Assembly: GCA_027064845.1 (NCBI GenBank)
Contig: JAMOPC010000461.1
Location: 1-6,925 of the forward strand
Source: Desulfurococcales archaeon
GTDB taxonomy: Archaea; Thermoproteota; Thermoprotei_A; Sulfolobales; Desulfurococcaceae
DNA length: 6,925 bases
Reading direction: 5' to 3'
The translations under genes were made by a program, and so were the position numbers. Of the stretch, positions 5,196 through 6,925 are shown piece after piece. Below the pieces are notes generated by a model. That model was given only the letters and a program-made list of their open reading frames with translations. It had not been told where the DNA came from and made no database searches. The stretch's first letter is position 1. The number at the start of each line of letters is the position of its first letter.

Positions 5196-6908
5196 TTGAA
5201 TAAGTTCGCATATGTTCTTATAGCTTTGCTCATAATAAGCATTGTTGTCAACATGGCTCCAGTTGTTAGTGATTGGGCACCACGAGGAGGTGAAGCTATT
5301 GTTATTTATAGGAATGGTGAGATCAAACCCTCTGATGCCCCCATTAAGTATGTTAATGGCCGATATGTTGTAACGGATAATATTCTAGGCGCAGTTATCT
5401 ACATATATCGTGATAACACCATACTGGATATCAATGGGCACTTCCTCAAGATCAGCGGTTCTCCACTCTTATATATTGAGAAGGCTCACAATGTTGTTGT
5501 AACAAATGGAGTTGTAAAGGGCAAGGGCCTCGCAGCGATTTCTATTGTAGATTCTAGTAATGTATCAATAAACAACATGATATTTGTAGATAATAGTAAT
5601 ATCCAATTCATAGTAGACAATAGCAGGAATGTTGTATTTGAGAATCTAAGCGCTATTGGTGAGTTTGGTCCTTATGGAAACAATGTATTCAAAATAAAGT
5701 CTTCTGAAGACATTGTTCTTAAAAACATATACTTACCACTAAACACCGAGGCAAACTATGGAGCTACATTCTCAGAGTCAAGCAATATAAAGATACAGAA
5801 TGTTACACTAGGACCAGCGACATATGCTCTCGTGTTTGCTAGATCAAAGAATGCTGAAGTCAATGGGTTTAACGCTGGGGATAGCCGTGTAGGTCTAGAA
5901 CTCTATAAGAGCAAAAACATTACTATAAATGAAATGAGTGGTGGAATGCTCTATGTAATCGACTCAAAAAACATCAGGGTAAATTCGTCCAAATACACAT
6001 TTATGAAAATGAAAAAAGGAAGAGCAATAACGATCGAGGATACTCTCTTCTCCAATGAACAGTCGTGGAGAGAATCTATTATAGAATCTACTACTGGTCT
6101 AACTCTCAAGAATATAGTGTTTAACTATAAAGTATTGGTGAAGGATTCTATAGATACTTATATGTACAATATCTCTACAAGTATAGTCGAATTTGAAGAT
6201 TCCCAAATGATAAGAGCGGATCATATATACTTCTCATTATGGAAGGAAAACGAAGAAATAGATTACATGTCTCTTACCATAATCAATTCATCAGATATAA
6301 TCATAAGCAATATCACTTACGGCGTATTAGAAGTAGAACCAAATACCATGACTCAAAGCAGTCTCATCATAAAAGATTCATGCGGAATAACTATTTCCTA
6401 TTCAGACCTATCCCGTTTCAGAGACTTCCGTATAGAAAACTCGTCTGGAAACACTTTCGTATTAAATATTATGCCAGGACCTCCAGAGATAGACCCACCT
6501 AACAAGAAAAACTACTGGAACACTACAGTTGGAAACTATTGGCCCGACTACCAAGGAGTAGATAAAGATGGAGACGGAATAGGAGATACCCCTTACAAGA
6601 TCAACGATGTAAATATAGATTACCGCCCACTCATGAAGAAAAACATAACATACTATATGAAGTACTTGAAACAAACCACTACATCTCAACCATTAGAAAC
6701 AACGACAAACCCACCACTACAAAAGACAACTACAACAGCTACACAAGAAACCACAACATCAAAACAAGAAACAACCACCAATAAATCCCCCAGCACAACA
6801 GCACCAACCAATATCACTAACATACTACAGAATAAGACAGTAATTATGGCAATAGTAATAGCAATAATAATAGTACTAGTAATAGCCCTACTAGCCAAGA
6901 AAAAGTAA
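5196..6908 (+). CDS. NosD-like parallel beta-helix surface protein, Thr stalk and membrane anchor
   Basis: Secreted, cell-attached protein of the NosD / parallel beta-helix repeat group. Residues 1-25 form a signal-like hydrophobic segment. From about 60 to 430 there are repeating 'SxNIxIxNxx' turns typical of right-handed beta-helices, which often bind or process polysaccharides. Next comes the classic NosD-type end motif, NYWPDYQGVD (447-456), with D456, D458, D460 and D464 in a DxDGDGIGD loop likely to bind calcium, then PYKI and DYRPL. Residues 494 to about 538 are a Thr-rich stalk. Residues 549-567 are a membrane helix followed by KKK, a stop-transfer anchor with the Lys inside the cell. 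At least 14 N-x-S/T sequons point to heavy N-glycosylation. The TTG start is supported by AGGTGGG and by the signal immediately after it. The gene has its own promoter. No copper-reductase gene is visible, so a real NosD role in nitrous oxide reductase maturation is unlikely. Carbohydrate or S-layer-associated function is an inference. Confidence 0.85.
   Translation: MNKFAYVLIALLIISIVVNMAPVVSDWAPRGGEAIVIYRNGEIKPSDAPIKYVNGRYVVTDNILGAVIYIYRDNTILDINGHFLKISGSPLLYIEKAHNVVVTNGVVKGKGLAAISIVDSSNVSINNMIFVDNSNIQFIVDNSRNVVFENLSAIGEFGPYGNNVFKIKSSEDIVLKNIYLPLNTEANYGATFSESSNIKIQNVTLGPATYALVFARSKNAEVNGFNAGDSRVGLELYKSKNITINEMSGGMLYVIDSKNIRVNSSKYTFMKMKKGRAITIEDTLFSNEQSWRESIIESTTGLTLKNIVFNYKVLVKDSIDTYMYNISTSIVEFEDSQMIRADHIYFSLWKENEEIDYMSLTIINSSDIIISNITYGVLEVEPNTMTQSSLIIKDSCGITISYSDLSRFRDFRIENSSGNTFVLNIMPGPPEIDPPNKKNYWNTTVGNYWPDYQGVDKDGDGIGDTPYKINDVNIDYRPLMKKNITYYMKYLKQTTTSQPLETTTNPPLQKTTTTATQETTTSKQETTTNKSPSTTAPTNITNILQNKTVIMAIVIAIIIVLVIALLAKKK
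6675..6812 (+). repeat. Thr-rich stalk-coding region of the beta-helix protein
   Basis: Low-complexity coding DNA rich in ACA, ACC and ACT codons, giving repeated TTT and ETTT units between the beta-helix domain and the membrane anchor. Similar in composition to the linkers of the upstream surface protein, but with no long exact repeat shared that I could see. Confidence 0.7.
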
Positions 6909-6925
6909 GATCCTATACAAGTAGA

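Noticed and set aside
6686..6898. Minus-strand open frame opposite the stalk and anchor of the beta-helix protein
   Set aside because: Val- and Ile-rich composition is produced by the threonine and hydrophobic codons on the plus strand, and no start signal was seen.

Overview
The window looks like chromosomal DNA of an AT-rich hyperthermophilic crenarchaeon. A Staphylothermus-like member of the Desulfurococcales is my best guess, from general resemblance rather than a search. The evidence is as follows. Start sites carry GGTG-type Shine-Dalgarno sequences in front of ATG and TTG codons. TATA-like boxes lie about 26 bases before the inferred transcription starts. Surface proteins have long threonine linkers and simple membrane anchors. 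One short, very GC-rich non-coding island stands in AT-rich DNA, which in such genomes usually marks a structured RNA.

Left part (1-2234, + strand): the 3' portion of a hemerythrin-like diiron protein, whose start lies before the window, is followed after 12 bases by a four-helix membrane protein of the DUF2207 type with a glycine-rich tail. Middle (2235-2992): a GC-rich candidate structured RNA (about 2276-2361) has its own TATA-like box. It converges on a minus-strand gene for a small membrane protein of the YdjM/DUF4184 metal-dependent hydrolase group. That gene shares a very short divergent promoter region with the next gene. Right part (2993-6908, + strand): a helix-hairpin-helix DNA glycosylase of AlkA/OGG1 type is followed by two surface proteins. 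The first is N-terminally anchored, with two threonine-rich linkers separating a beta-rich domain and an unrecognised C-terminal domain. The second is a NosD-like parallel beta-helix protein with a threonine-rich stalk and a C-terminal membrane anchor.

The genes do not form one obvious pathway. The two surface proteins look like a functional pair: both start with TTG, each has its own promoter, both use threonine stalks, and both would face the outside of the cell. The glycosylase is a base-excision repair gene. No mobile element, CRISPR array, tRNA or rRNA was seen, and no stretch over 300 bases lacks a gene. The items most worth following up are the GC-rich RNA, the tyrosine replacing a histidine ligand in the hemerythrin, and the modular threonine-linker protein.
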